Assembly (NCBI RefSeq): GCF_014633365.1
Contig: NC_068344.1
Span: 34,718,670 to 34,782,669, forward strand
Length of the DNA stretch: 64,000 nt
Reading direction: 5' to 3'
Source: Diospyros lotus
Lineage: Eukaryota; Streptophyta; Magnoliopsida; Ericales; Ebenaceae
Part shown: piece after piece, positions 1-14,000 of the stretch
Numbering within the stretch: position 1 is the first letter of the stretch
Layout: each line of letters opens with the position of its first letter
Translations under genes and position numbers: made by a program
The notes under the pieces: model-generated
What the model was told of the DNA's origin: nothing
Database searches by the model: none
The model's input: only the letters and a program-made list of their open reading frames with translations

Positions 1-1640
1 TTGAATGACTAAGTTCAGTCGGTTCAATTGGGATAATAACTAGTCAACCTATAGCTCAATAGCTTGTTTTTCTAAAATTTTAATTTATCTTGCAAGTTTG
101 ATGTTATAAATATAATTTTTAACTTGGGATGACCGTCCTTACTCGACCTCTTGTGTCATGTCTTCGATTATGCAGGGGGAAGTAAATCGAAAGTTGGGTT
201 TTTGGCTCTTATATAACGGAGGAATCAAACTCACAACCCATTAAACTGTACCGGCGTATCATTCATCCTTTTACTATCTAACCTATGTCCTGAGGGCATA
301 TGATTTCTAATATTTAGATCATTGTCTTTATGCAGTTCCCTATAGCTCGTGCCTTTGATTTCGACAAAAGAGGTAAATTGTAGGTGAAGGATTTGCCTCA
401 CTGTATAAGATAAAAAATTAAACCTATAATCTACTGATACAAATATCAATTTATCGTAGCCTATTTATTTGAACCGTGACATGAGAACTATATCATTTCT
501 AACCTTGTCAATATTTGGGTGATCTCATGGATAAAATTCTATTAATGAGGTATTTTTTTAGCCTACTATTTGACTTCTTCAACAGGTCAAATTTTTAAAG
601 TTTAAATTAACTCATTCCCATTCTATTTTTATTTTAAATTAATGCTAAAACATCCCATATTATCATAACAAGGGAAGTGGGATTTTTTAAATCTTAGGTT
701 CAAGTCTTGTCGTGTGTAAATTTTTTTCCTTCAACTACTTGTCGGTATTTTTTTTAATAAAAAAAAATCACCATCACCTAACTCCCAAGAAGTTTCCTTA
801 ATATGAAGGTACATTAATAGCTTCCCCATCAATTAGTTGCATGAAAATGATATAAAGTTGGGAGTGTTCTAACAGAAGAACAATTGATCTTTTAAGAGTT
901 TGTTTGGTAGTCACTTTGTGATTAGGGTTTGAATTTTTAATTCTAAATTATAATTAAAGGATTTTTTTATTCATAAATTAAAAAATTGAGTTTTTCATTT
1001 TATAATGAGAAATTGAACTATTCAATAGAAAATTGGGGTGTGGGAATGACTATAACCAAACATGCTCTAAGTTTTGTGTTTTTTTTTTATTTTTAATAAA
1101 AATATTTAATCATTAAGAAAATATAAAAACCTAAAAACAAAGCCTATTTTGTACAAGCAAACATGTCCCAATTGTTTTAGGATAAGTTTCACATAAACTC
1201 CTTATAATTTGGGTCATTTTACAAACACCCATATAATTTATTGTTAATATTTTTATTTATTACTTGTTAAAACTTATTTATTTATTTAAATAATAAGGTA
1301 AGATTTGATTAGCAAATAAAAGAGGTAATCAAATAATTTAATTGCTCAATTATAAACATGCTTGTGCTTGTTCCAAAATAATGTATATGTTATTTAAAAT
1401 GCTAAAAACTAATTTCAAAATACTTAATTAAAAATATTTAATATAAATAAATAAACTCGAATCTTGGGACCAAGGATCCGGACCTAAGCCCAACAAAGTC
1501 TCTATCAGGTGGGCTTGTCTGGAGTCTGACTCCTAGCCATCCGCAAACTAACAGATTACAACTTGTGCGCGGCAAATGCGTAATTAAGCGGAAAATGGAG
1601 GTTGATTTAACCGCCTACCGTACCGCAGTCGCCTCTTATG
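1..1640. other. AT-rich intergenic region upstream of the ArfGAP gene
   Basis: No coding pattern, RNA gene or recognisable element is seen. The short open frame at 231-449 has no family resemblance. The stretch is low-complexity and AT-rich. Base composition becomes more balanced from about 1440, which probably marks the promoter region of the gene starting at 2078. No clear TATA box was picked out. Confidence 0.5.
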
Positions 1641-1729
1641 ACCAGACTGGCCCTCGAGCATTTTCTATTTTCTAAAGTTGAAAGCAAAGACCGTCAAATT
1701 AACAGATCCACTGCCGTTTTCTGCATCTA

Positions 1730-2077
1730 CCCGCACCGTATTCCTCTCTCTCTCTCTCTACATTTTCAGTAGTAAAAGCGAAGTCTCTCTCTATCGTCTC
1801 TCTCTCTCTCACACACACGCACACCGTTGGCTGTCCAAAGAAAGGCCTCGTCGCTTCCGAATCCCGCACCGTCGCTACAACCGATCAGGTTTCGTCTCTC
1901 GCACTCCCTTTCTCTCTATGTGCATATGATTTCTCAGATCTGATGCTTGTCGACAGTGAATTTCGATTTAAGTTTGATCACTTCACTTTTTTTCTGGTGC
2001 GGATTTGACGTGTTTGTGTTGTCTGGCTGTGAAGGCGTAGGGTTTTGAATTTCGATTGAAGGTTTTGTTGCGGGGGA
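1730..2077 (+). promoter_or_regulatory. 5' leader of the AGD14-like gene with CT-rich tracts
   Basis: This region carries CT/TC-rich tracts near 1744-1815, a common feature of plant transcription start regions and leaders, followed by GC-richer sequence up to the ATG at 2078. A possible 5'UTR donor (GTTTCG at about 1889) is visible, but I cannot decide whether a leader intron is spliced. The transcription start is not determined. Confidence 0.4.
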
Positions 2078-5000
2078 ATGGCGAATCGAGTGAAGGAGGA
2101 CGAGAAGAACGAGAGGATTATACGGAATCTTCTCAAGCTCCCCGATAACCGCCGCTGTATCAACTGTAACAGTCTGGTATGCCTGCTTTTTGAACTTGCT
2201 TCGGGCCGGATGGTAGGGTTTTGTGTGTGTTTGTGGTTCGAATCTAACTGCCTGACAGGATATTGGAAGCTTAATTTCTGTGTGAGATTCGTTGGTTGTA
2301 GGAGGTCAAAAACTTGGTGTCTTTTGAACTTAGTTTCCTTTTCACTTCGGATGGAAATGGAGAATGCTTTTCCTTGCTTCTTATGTTTGTTAGTACAGAC
2401 TTATAGTAATTGGCATTGTATGACCAAGAGAATTGGGGATCCATTTGCTTTGAATCGAAAGGGGACTTAATGTGTTTGTGTCATTGGTGACACGGGAGTT
2501 TTGTTTAGGCCTACTTCAGGTTCAGGTGGATGTTGGGTGGTTCTTGGGCTTACAAGGGCTTAAAGTGGTCAGGCCTAATAGCTCTAAGCTTTTGGGTGGA
2601 ATGATTTGTGCCCGGGGTGTGACCCCTTGTCATCACTGCATCCATCCATCCATCCATTTCCGTTGGAAGATGTTAGTTCCTAAAAATGTTTCTGTATTGT
2701 GTGACAGCATGGAGATTCTTGAATGTTGATCATTTACTACTGAGTTGCGGACTTTTCAAATTTATTCGTATCAGCCTGGATATAGAACATTTCCAACACT
2801 TTCCCATTATTATACTCTTGTTATTGGAGAGTGCATTAAATTAAGTTTTACTGCTAGGATCTCTCTGATAAGTTGTGGTGAATTTTGTTATTTTGAGATT
2901 CTCATTGTCAAAGAAGAATGTATTGAGATTTGAAAGAGTGTACCTGGACTTATTAATGATCATAAAATGCATTCTTCTCATTCTGTATGAGATTTGCTTA
3001 TTAATCTTTTGGTCATCAGCACATACTCATTCCTAAAACTTGGCATATCTGTTAGCACTGTCTAGCATTTTGAAATCTCTGTGCAACATAATGAAAATGA
3101 ACACAAGCTAAGAATAGACCGCTATGAGTTAGTATGTGAGCTGCAATGGTATAACCTGTACTAAAGATGAAAATATGATCCCATTTTCTTGTTATGAACT
3201 TCTTGATTCTGACATGCACTCAGGTATTTTGGTCCTTATCATCCTGATCCTGTAACCTATATTTCTTATTTACCACTAAAATAAAACCACATCCCAACTT
3301 CTGAGACATATTAGATTCATGTCGAGAAGTTTGGAGCAGTATTGTTTTACTGACAAAGGGCTTACAGAGACAGATTCATATTGTTGTATGGTTGATGAGG
3401 AGTTAGAATGATTAAATTTTAATGTTTGATATTAGGGTTTAGGAACCCATTATTGGGGATCTGGATCACATTCCCTAGCAATTCAAGGGCACAAAAGAAC
3501 CACAATCTGGAACATGAGATCTAGATCACGGTTCTGGGGGGAGGAGTGGACTCAATTACTATGGAGAGAGATGTGGTGGTATGGCAGTGCTTCTTTGTAG
3601 CTTCAGATTGTGTTGGGGTCTTTTAGTTTAGATGTAACTTCCATGACTAGGAGATTGTTTACTCAATTACTTTATTTGGCATCCTTAATGATTGTTCTCT
3701 AAGTAAACATGGTTTTCCTCCTTTTGGCACTTCTTGCCAATATAGTTTTTTTAATGAAAAAAAGATTGATCTCCAACTAGACAAGGGAAGAATAAGTGAA
3801 ATTTGGTTGTTATGAGAGGAGGATTTTTCTGCATGAGCTTTATGAGGTTCATAGAATGGTACACTTTCTTAAACTACCACATTGAGACTTAAGGTTCCTC
3901 TAGGATGGGTGTTTGAGCCACCATGTTGTGAATAAGCCATCATGTTGTGAATAAGGATTGAAGTGATCGACTGTTTCAGTGGCAGTGTATCTTAGCTTTT
4001 GAAGGTGGAGATGCCCTTGTTCCTTGGGCTGCAGCTTGTTGCTCCTTTTCTGTGCCATATGGTGCCTTTAGAGCAAGCAGAAATGGGCATGTTTCATATT
4101 TCCATGACGAGGTTAAGTGAGTTTAAGAGACAATATCCACTATCTGTTGTGACAATTCCCATCCACAGTCACGCTCAAATCTCCCTCAAGATGGATACAA
4201 TCCTTCACACATGGATAGGACAGAAAGTAGGATACAAGAAAACAATACAAAAGCAAGGCACTCACACACATGATGAGATTTATCCTGGTTCAGAACTCCT
4301 AATGGAGAACCTACATCTAGACTAGGATGATCTCATCCTATACTATCTTGAAATCGGAAAACCAAGATTACATGCACTGATTACACTCACAACCCTGTTA
4401 CCAAGCTGCCCTACCCGGAGATTACAAAGCAATGAACACTTTCCTCTCTCGCACATACACAACACATACTCTTTCTCTAGATAGAAAGAAAACTGATTAG
4501 AAGAAAATGAGACCCCTGGACCCTTTATTTATAGACTATAGAGGGCGGGAATTACAAGGATACTAACCTTGGTAGCTGCCTTATACACGTGGTGGTTACC
4601 GTTACAATCCCTAACTACTATTCTTCTAGAAGCTTTAATCTAATTCCTTCTCTTTGACCTTCCTCTCCCGCGACCATATTTCTAATCCTTAGGCAAATAC
4701 TTCAACACTATCTATTATGTACTTATGTTTAGGTTTTGGATTAGATGTGCTCGTAGATATATAGCATCCAGCTTTCTTTTGTTTAGAGCTTGCCTGCCCT
4801 ATATAAGGCACTTTCTATTTGTGAATTTTACTTTCTTTTTTTAAAAAAAGGAACCATTATTGTAGGTTCTGTATGGATGGTGTTATTATTTAATTCTGTA
4901 GGATTTAAAATTGTTTGAAATATTGTTATTATGGATATTTGATAGTGCTTATCACTAATAGTTTTCTTATGAAAAACATTTGATCTTTGACAATGGGGCT

Positions 5001-8000
5001 AAAATTGTCTTCTGCATAACAGGGACCGCAATATGTATGCACAAATTTCTGGACCTTTGTTTGCACAACATGTAGTGGAATACAGTAAGAACATTTTTTC
5101 TTTGCATAATACTCCTATGTTTATGAGTTATTTATGCTTATCTGAAGAGGAGAAAGAATTCAGGAGTGGGGATAGACTTTTAGTATGGTGTAGATTATGG
5201 TATTGGCTCAGTAAAAGCTAAATCAAATATTTATTCATAACTTTCAGTCGGGAGTTCACACACAGAGTCAAGTCAGTTTCCATGGCTAAATTTACTTCTC
5301 AAGAAGTTAGTGCTCTTCAGGCAGGGGGAAATGCGGTATGGATGCATATATCAATAGAAGTTCTGCATAGTAGTACTTCATTGTCAATTTCTAGTAATTT
5401 CTGCTTTATCATGACAAACTCAATTTTGTTTTATGTCAACAGCGTGCAAAGGAAATATATTTCAAGGAATGGGATTCACAGCGTTCAGTCCCAGATAGCA
5501 GGTTATTACTTGTTTATGTGCTTTATGCTATATTTTTTTCCAATAAAATTGCAATTCTAATTTACATATTGGAAACAAAAGCTTCAATTCTGATTCATTT
5601 ATTTGCTGCTGCTAGCAATGTGGAGAGACTTCGCGACTTCATTAAGCATGTTTATGTGGATAGAAGATATACTGGCGACAAGAGCTTTGATAAACCTCCA
5701 AGGATGAAGATGGTAAGCCACCCCCCACAACCCACCAGAAACAAAAAAAAAGAAAAAGAAAAAAAAGGAAAGGGAAGCAAGCATAAACACTCAAAAGCAA
5801 ACCTTTCTTCCTCTTCCTTCCTCCTTGAGGGATTACTTAGGATAGAAAATGGTCATTTTATAAGGTAGTGATCGGATCATTTTAGTACTTGTTAATCTGC
5901 CACTCCAGTGGTTTTTTGACGCCATAAAAATGATACATTTGTATGTCATGCAGGGTGAAGCAGAGGACACTTATGAAAATAGGAGAGATACATACCAGGG
6001 TGGATCTAGAAGCCCCCCATATGAGGATGCATATGAACGTCGTTATAGTGACAGACCTAGTCCTGGTGGAAGAAGTCCAGGATATGATCAAGAAAGCCGG
6101 CAATATGGTGATTTCGGGAGAAGTCCTGCTCGTACTGAGATAGTCAATGACTGGCGACGTGAAGATAGATTTGGAAATGGAAGGAAATCTGATGACAGCA
6201 GAATTTCTGATGGAAGTTCTAAGCTTGGAGGAAGGTCACCTGACCACCAGAAGGATCCGGATATGTCCAGTCCTCCTATAGTTCGGCCTGTTAGGGAGAT
6301 TTTGGGTGAAAACATATCTCCCCTTAGAATAATTGAACCCCCAAAACACACTGGTGGCAGGGCCATTGATGGATCTGTGCACGCACAGGTGAGAATTCTG
6401 CTTTCTTAGGTTGCATCCTGTATGTGCTCCCCATATCTCATATTCTTATTTTTAACTTATTAGTTGTGGGTTATTATTTCCCTTTGTAGCAATTATTGTA
6501 TGATTTAGGTACAATATTTTTTTCATACAACTGCGTCATATACCTCCCCTAGACTTATGTGCTGCAGCGCCACATTTTCTAGAGTTGAAATTTGCTCACC
6601 TATTCAATTTTTATGGAACCCAATTGCATTGTTAATCAGTGATAGATTATTTTCTTTTTGCTTTGACTTCCCCCTTGAGAGAGTATGCAACTCATTTAAT
6701 GTTCTAATTGCAGAGAACTGCTTCTTCCAGTAGTTTGGCATCCTCCAATGGGAATGCAGCAGAAGTTAAAGTGGAGAGTTTGGGTACTTTAATTGATTTT
6801 GATACTGTTCCTGAACCACCTACATCTGGCGCAGTTCTTCAAACACCATCAGCAGCTACTGGACAATCAGTTGTGCAGCCAACAGCTTCACCTAGTGCTG
6901 ACAACTGGGCAAATTTTGACTCTCCGGCGGAGGTAAAAGTAACCCAGGCATCCTCCAAGGCAAATTCACTGGAGTCTGTACTGTCAGAATTGACAGTTCC
7001 AGCATCTGTACCAGCTCAAGCAGCTATACCTGGTAATAGTGGCATCCCAACAACTTCATCTGCAAGCAATATGTCGGCATTACTGTCTTCTGATATTTTA
7101 TTTGGTGCACTGCAGGGCAAATGTCTATCTTCCCTTCTGGCAATAGTAGCACTCTAGCTGCAACACCAGTAAACAACTCAACAATGTTCCCCCCTGTAAA
7201 TGCTTCTGTACTGGCTCCTGTTGGACAGATGTCTGCATCACCATTTGGTGTTGATGTTGGTGCTCCAGCAGTTGCGACAACAAACATCCCAACATTTCCC
7301 AGTGGTGGTGTTCCGGTAGCAGCTGCTGGATTGACAACAGTATTGCCCTCAAATAATGTCAATTCTGTTGCCAAGGTCACTAACGGAGGGCAGTGGCCTA
7401 CCCTGCTCTCTCAGCAACAATCTTTCTTTCCTCCTGCTGGTAGTCAGGCTACTGCTCAGCCATTTGCTCCAACAGTTAGTGGACACCCAAGCAGTCAGGT
7501 CTGCCCCGTAGCATGTCTTTTTTCAGGCATGCATAATAACACTGCCACCGTTATCTGATTATCTCTGTGCAATTTATGTAGCCATGGAATTCATCTCTTA
7601 CGCCTAATGCACAAGGGCCTTCTACCATGCCAGTTGCTCCAACATCCCAGTCTGTCTTGAGACCCGCAGCTGATGTTACCCTTGGAGTGGTAAAGCAATC
7701 CCTTTCCCCAGAAGTTATGCCTAGTGGAAGACAAGCACTACCAGAGGTGATAGGTTTTGTATTTGATTTGTTCTTTCATCTGTTGTAAGATAGTTTTTAT
7801 TTTTGATTTTCCATTTCTTACAGTCAATTGTACTTTGTCTGCAGGATCTGTTTACTGCAAGTTATCCATCTTCTGTGCCACTTCCAGGCTGGCAACGTGG
7901 TCCTCCCCATGGATTTGGGTTCAATATGCAATATAATGCTGTGGTATCTAGACAAGTTCAACATCTTTGCTTCACATTTTTATCTTGCTTAGCTAAATGT

Positions 8001-9753
8001 ACTTTATTTGTTGTAAATGCTTTTTGTTTTTACAGCCTATGCAAACTTTTACACAGTCATCAAGATCAGTTAATCCATTCGATTTGAGCAACGAAACATC
8101 TCAAATTCAAGCTCCAACGGTATGCCAAACTGTTCATTTTAAAATTGAATTTGGTCCCAAACTGCTTTTGAGTCAGCAGTGTCATTTGGATGCATTTAGT
8201 AATACATATATTGAAAGGACATTAATAGAAGATGGACTGTGTGATTCGGTACTTGCATTTTTTTGAACCAATTTGTCTCAATATGCTGCTGAAATTTATG
8301 CTTAATTGGCCTGCTTGTGTCATGCCATGGGGTTGAATTTTGTGCTTTTCAGATAACTTTTTGCAGTTCACATTCTTAAATTTTGTATGATTTAATGGAA
8401 GGTTTTAATTATATACCATGTGTTTTCTGTACTGTAGTTCCCTTCCATGGCATCCTTGCAAGGTGCCCTGCCAAACATGGTGGCTCCAACACAGGCAGGT
8501 TTATTACACAATTCTAGTCTTGGAACTCCCTCACCAACATGGATGCCATCCCAATTATCTTATTCGTCTGTCATGCCTCCCCAGGCACCATCCTTTACAT
8601 CTGCAATTCCTCCAAGTAATGTTTCCGCTTTTTTCTGTTCAAAAGAAAAGGAAAGAAAAAACTTCCTTGCTGGGCATTAATTGTATCTACCATTTAAATA
8701 TTAAAACATTTTTCTTGATGATATTTCAGGTGCATACATGGGGCAACATATACCTAATAACTTGCCACCTAGGTAACCTATGTTCTACTGTATCTTTGTT
8801 AGCATTATCAGTGTTTACTTCCTAAAGGCAGGGCTGCTAGCTATAGCAGTTACTTGTTTATTTAGCGAAAATGTTCAAGAAGGTTATAGCCAATTGATTA
8901 CATTTGCTGCAAGTCTCTTCTATCTGTTTTTGAGTTCCTAGAAATGCATGGCAACTTGATTTCTAGCATAGACATGGGTGGCAACATGATTCCTAGAATG
9001 CATGGCAATATGACTCCTATAGCACAAATAAATAGAGGACAATGTGCGGATATAAAGCTTCAGAACTGTGGCATGCTACTACTGCCAACATTATTTGAAG
9101 TGTTCTCATTACAATAACTCTCTGTTAGTCATACACACATACATCAAATATCTTCTTTTTAAAATTTTAAATTTTTGGAAAATGATCCATGTTTCCAAGA
9201 ATGTTTTGCAGTGCTTATGTTGAGGGCTCACCAGACAGGTAGCTCAATGTTAATTATGTGTTGCTTGTGAAGCATCCTCAAGGGGTCTCAAATGTTTGGA
9301 TTTTATATTCTAGATCAGGAGATTGAGGACACACCCTGGAATTGTTACAGATGTTGTTCTAAGACTGTTCCAGGATGTCCGTCTGCAACCAGAGATGCCT
9401 ACTCCCTACACAATTTTTGTTAATTCGCCTCTGTAGTTGATATTTACCCTCTTCATTCATTATTCTGCTTGGTCAGTATTTGCCGCTAGCATTCTTTGTC
9501 TAGAATTAGCCAATAGTATTAACTTTAGATAATAAATTATGTCCTAGTGGAATTTATGCCATCCACATACCCTATTTACTGAAGTATTTTGGGAAATCTC
9601 TGCAGGCAGCAACCAGTTGTGGGGTTTGGAGGCGAGGGGGCTGGATTTGGATCCTTGAATCCAAGCCAACCCCATCAGCAGCTTGGTGGAATTTATTCAG
9701 CACCCGCCACCCCAAATACTTTCTCTGCTGTTGGAGGGAACCCATTCGGGTAA
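2078..9753 (+). CDS. AGD14: ArfGAP domain protein, AGD14-like
   Basis: A predicted ARF GTPase-activating protein, which would stimulate GTP hydrolysis on ARF-type GTPases in membrane traffic. Exons: 2078-2176, 5023-5084, 5248-5335, 5443-5501, 5616-5712, 5954-6388, 6714-7032, 7116-7498, 7582-7746, 7845-7943, 8036-8119, 8438-8615, 8730-8772 and 9606-9753; 752 aa. All junctions are GT-AG and keep phase. The ArfGAP zinc finger is complete: CINC, 16 residues, CTTC, then GIHREFTHR, whose Arg after IH is the expected arginine finger. After about residue 135 the protein is a long, low-complexity Ser/Pro/Gln-rich tail. The conserved SLQGALP motif of the AGD14 family is near residue 635. NPF motifs (VNPFDL, and GGNPFG at the C-terminus) could bind EH-domain proteins. 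The first intron is 2.8 kb and holds a solo LTR. The gene converges with the SERINC gene. Confidence 0.93.
4140..4712 (-). mobile_element. Solo LTR with 5-bp target-site duplication
   Basis: A 563-bp element at 4145-4707 begins TGTTG and ends CAACA (5-bp terminal inverted repeats). It is flanked on both sides by CTATC (4140-4144 and 4708-4712), a perfect 5-bp target-site duplication. No gag/pol coding remains, so this is a single LTR left by recombination. A TATA-like CTATAAATAAAG lies on the minus strand near 4526-4537, suggesting the LTR is read on that strand. It lies inside intron 1 of the AGD14-like gene, antisense to it. The superfamily (copia or gypsy) cannot be told from the LTR alone. 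Confidence 0.88.
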
Positions 9754-11009
9754 ATCAAAAGATGACTATGCCTTTCTGTCTTTGGGGCAAGTATCATGTT
9801 GCTCGCTCCCAGGCCACTAGGTGGAAATTTTGGGTTCTTTTGTTGTTGTAGATTAAGTGATCCAGCCAAGTGTGAGGGTTTATTTGTTGGTGCTTTCGTT
9901 CGGTTCTCCTTACTGGCCATGTAGAATTAGTGTGGTGCTGTAAGGAAAGAAGCTTTGAGAGAGCAGTACATAGAGAGATTAGGAGAAATATTATACAACG
10001 ATGGGCATGGCTTGTGCCACCTTCAAAGTATTTATGGTTTATCGGCTGTGTTCCATCGAGCAAAATCTATGTGCAGCCTCTGCCCAGGAGTTGTATCAAT
10101 ATTATTAGCTTTTTATTGGCGTTGTATGGTTTTGATATTTTCTTGGTAATTGTGGTGAGTTAATTTTGCTGGTAACTTTTGTGAGACGATTGTGCCTGTA
10201 AAGCATATTTGGTGTTCATAACATTATTGACATGAATGTTGATATTTATAAACCATTTTGTGTGAATAATGTAATACGCGGTTGTTGAGTCATTTGTATA
10301 TTCTTGTGTTTAAAACTTCTTCCCAGGGTTGTGGTGAGTTAATTGGCACATGGGTTAAGAATCTAACTTACTATTTATGCTCTCATTTTGAAGAATTAAA
10401 AAGTGAAAACATCACGAAGCTTAATTTCACCGGCAACATAAATTTTAGATATCTAGATTTATATTTAAAGGCATTCCTAAGGTTTTTAACACACAATTTT
10501 CTCTAGTTTTTCTCTTCTTTTGTTACAATTTTTTTTTCTCATTTTATTTACTAGGTTTATTGATGCATTTAGTCATTTATATTTATAGGCATGTCAAAGG
10601 TTTTAAGACACATAATTTTCTGTAGTTTTTCTCTTCTTTTCTTACAAATTTGTTCACATTTTAAACCCTTGGCGCATTTATTGATCTTCTCACATGAGAA
10701 TTTTTAACTATAGGAAGCAGCATGTTATGTCCCTAAATCAGAAAAAAAGGACAAACGTATACTTATAGTTGTAGGACGCTTGAACATAATCTTGTATTTC
10801 AAGCCCTAGGATTGTGAACGAATCTAGTAGCGTTGCAAGACCGAGAACAGAAATGTCCATCTACTTGTAAATGGAACAAATCAAATTTGTGCAATATAGT
10901 CCTCATCAAAGTATTCGACGAAGTGTGCTGCTTCGTCTCCAAATCGGCTGATGCAGAGGAAAAGTGGAGCTATCTTTGGAGCTGGGAAAAGAATTGTTCA
11001 AGAACTGCA
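9754..11009. other. Convergent 3' ends of the ArfGAP and SERINC genes
   Basis: About 1.26 kb separates the two stop codons, which face each other. It should hold the 3'UTR of the ArfGAP gene (plus strand, probably to about 10260, where AT-rich sequence with AATAAT-like signals begins) and the 3'UTR of the SERINC gene on the minus strand. A tract near 10480-10525 recurs in part near 10600-10640 (TTTTCTCTTCTTTT), a degenerate duplication. No further gene is seen. Confidence 0.45.
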
Positions 11010-14000
11010 TTAAACCGACTCAGCTGTTTCCCGGCTTTTCCATAGAACTGGCCCTACCAGCATCCATACTGCCAAAAAGCCACCATTTTCTTTCAGTTGA
11101 TGACGGCATTTTAAACCCTTAAAAGGCATAATACTCTCCAGTTAAAAGGGCTCATAATTTTTTTTTCTTTGTTGGGTTAGCTATCCATGAGAATAATATC
11201 TCACAAATCATGCGCACCAATTAAGCAAGCACATAACAATCTGTGTATGCACTTGTCCCAAAAAGTTTTGAATTCTACGGCAGAGATTGTAGCACTAGCA
11301 CCATGCGAGAAAAAAAAAAAAGAAAAAAGAAATTTGAGTTTTGGTCAAGGACTCACTATAAAGACTTGCTGCCAGCCATTCATTCACTATTCTGACCCAA
11401 GTACTGGTCCAACCAACATCAATTGTCCACCTGCACAATAGGAAAAGTAGTTCCTTAACTGTCACGTCCAGATTTAGAAATTTCTTCTTTCATGGTTTTA
11501 GCAGAAACTTTTTCGAAGTTTCATTCTGTTTTGAGTAACAATGTAATTGTTCACAACTACTGCACATAACAAATCTTTCATTTAAATTGAAAAATTCTGC
11601 TAGATATTGTAACTCACCTTCTCATGGTATGATGAGGATTCCAACTAACCAATAGCATAGCAAAATACATGGCTCCAGTGGCAAAAACGAAATGGAAGAA
11701 GCCAAAACCATATGGCACGTCATCTTCGGCCTCTGTCTCATCCTTCTTGAGCTGCAACTTTTGTTATTAGATTCAGAGTAGTACTAAAATAATTGGGAGA
11801 GGTTCACCGAGACATACCTGAAAGCATTTGGAATCAATGCCTGTTGAAAATGTTGCAAAAACGATTGTAAGTACCGCAACAACAAAGCTCTGTCGAGATA
11901 TGAGATCCATTGTCATCAAAAGGGTGAAGATCCAAACACTTGTTTATAAAAACTGTGCAAATCTCTATGTATAAAAGGCTACCTAAATCTAATGTTTGGT
12001 AGTTGATGATGAAGGTCTCGGTCTGGTGTATTTTGAAGTGAAAATATATCAACCTAGCATATTGAAAAATAACTGTGATGAGCTATGACAGTAACTTTAA
12101 CATTGCTTTTGATGGAACAGAATAAGAGTGGATCTATCGAGGCAGTCAAAAGTTGAGGGGTTTCAGCGAATGCCTATGCTATGTTTAAAGTCGGCTGGAA
12201 GGAAATTGGTGGAGATTTCTGAGAAATCCAAATTACTATGATGTTGAGCCAGTCCTCCTTGTTTCCAGCTTCTGCTTTCTTGATGCATTTTGTTTCTGGT
12301 GGTTCACTGTGAAAAACAAAGGTGTAACTTCTAAGTCCAGAAATCAATGGAACATAAAACCAGAAAGAAAGAGCTAAAAACTGTACTGTTGAGAAATTTT
12401 AGAATTTGAAGATCGGTAGAATAAAATTCTCCCACATTAGCATGGACTATTTATCATTAGAGTTCCCAGCTTCCATCCAAGAAATCTGAGAACTGGAAAC
12501 TGATTTTTGAGGAAAAGAGAATATTATATCCAACTCCAGTTACTTGTCCTTTTGAGCAAGTAAGTCTATGCCTATTGACAGAACAGGTTGCATTTTTCTT
12601 CAAACAAATGTTTGAAGTTCCACTGTTTGAGTAAGTTCATAGCAATATAATTTTAGAGAGAGAGAGTGAGTGAGTAAGTTCATAGCAATATAATTTTAGA
12701 GAGAGAGAGAGAGAGTCAATTCATTGCTTATTGAACATCTTGGCCGAGTGTGGGCTTAGAGAGGCTGAGTGTGTCCATTGTTTCGGAGGGTTTCATTTCA
12801 GTGATTGCATCTCACACGGGGAAGGCTAAGGTTTATGAAGAGGGCATTTTTACGATTAGTAAATTGATGACTGTGATAATAGAGATAGAAAATTGAAAAC
12901 CATACCTTCTAATGGCACACCAACAAAGGAAAACCACATAAAGTCCCATTAATCCTGGAGTTAAGAAGCCAGCATTCACCTGTTTCAGGCAAAATGCACA
13001 AGTACAGATTTTACTGGACATTATCAATGCACTAGAAGTTACACTAAAGATTGAACTTACTTTTGGGTGGAGAGAGGCACTGGTCATGAGTTGGAGGAGT
13101 ACAAGTGTCCAGGTGATGAAAAAAATATTAAGAAGGCATGACGAGTCTGGGGCATACCAAATGTACATCAAAATGATCCCCAATATGCATACTATATATG
13201 CCGTAGTTGCAAGTAGCATCACATGGATATGGCTGCAGTGCGAATTTCACTCAATACTAATAATAAATGTCCAGAGAATTATAATTGGATGCTGAGTGCT
13301 TAAAAAGCAAATATCTGATGTTTCAAAAGTTCTTTGCTTTTCTTCTCCATTTTTTTTTTCTTTTTCTTAGTACTTTCGGAATTGCCTAGACGATAGATTT
13401 GCTTACTCGGGCTACCATCACTTGAAATAGGCAACCCAATAACAGCGACATGTTGGCAAAGGCCAGGCTAGTATGTTTAAGCAATGAGCCAACTGCCTGA
13501 ATGATTTTATGCTGATCATATTAGCTAAAGTCAATCAGTCGTCAACTCTATGCAAAGAGAGTTCTACATTAACATAGGTGTGAATTAGAGGTCACTTACC
13601 ATCTAACTGCACATTTTTCAGATTGCCAACTATCGTTTAGCCATGTAATGAAACTGATTATGCTTATTAGCTGAATTAGTAGGAAGACCCTGTAAAGGAT
13701 GATCAGAAATACGTAAGCAATTGGACTGAAATAATAAACCCAGCTTGCCCCTTTTGAACGTCCGCACCAGTTAATTCCGAAAGCAACGCATAATTTCAAG
13801 AGAAGTAAAGAATAGGAATCAGGTATACCCTGCGCCAAAATGTGCTACCTCTCCTGTAGGAAAAATTAATGTATCACAATTAATAGATGATTCCAAAAAG
13901 AAACACAGGTATAATACACAGGAGAAATGATATATCAGGAGCCCTGTTTGAGGACAGAACCGAACTAACCATAAACCCGAATAACAGCAGAGGGAACAAA

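Noticed and set aside
3999..4325. 108-codon open frame in AGD14 intron 1
   Set aside because: It runs across the left boundary of the solo LTR at 4145 and shows no protein similarity, so it is a chance frame.
7114..7121. Possible frameshift breaking the AGD14-like gene
   Set aside because: An 83-bp intron with a GTAATA donor and CTGCAG acceptor restores the frame exactly, with downstream exons in phase to the stop.
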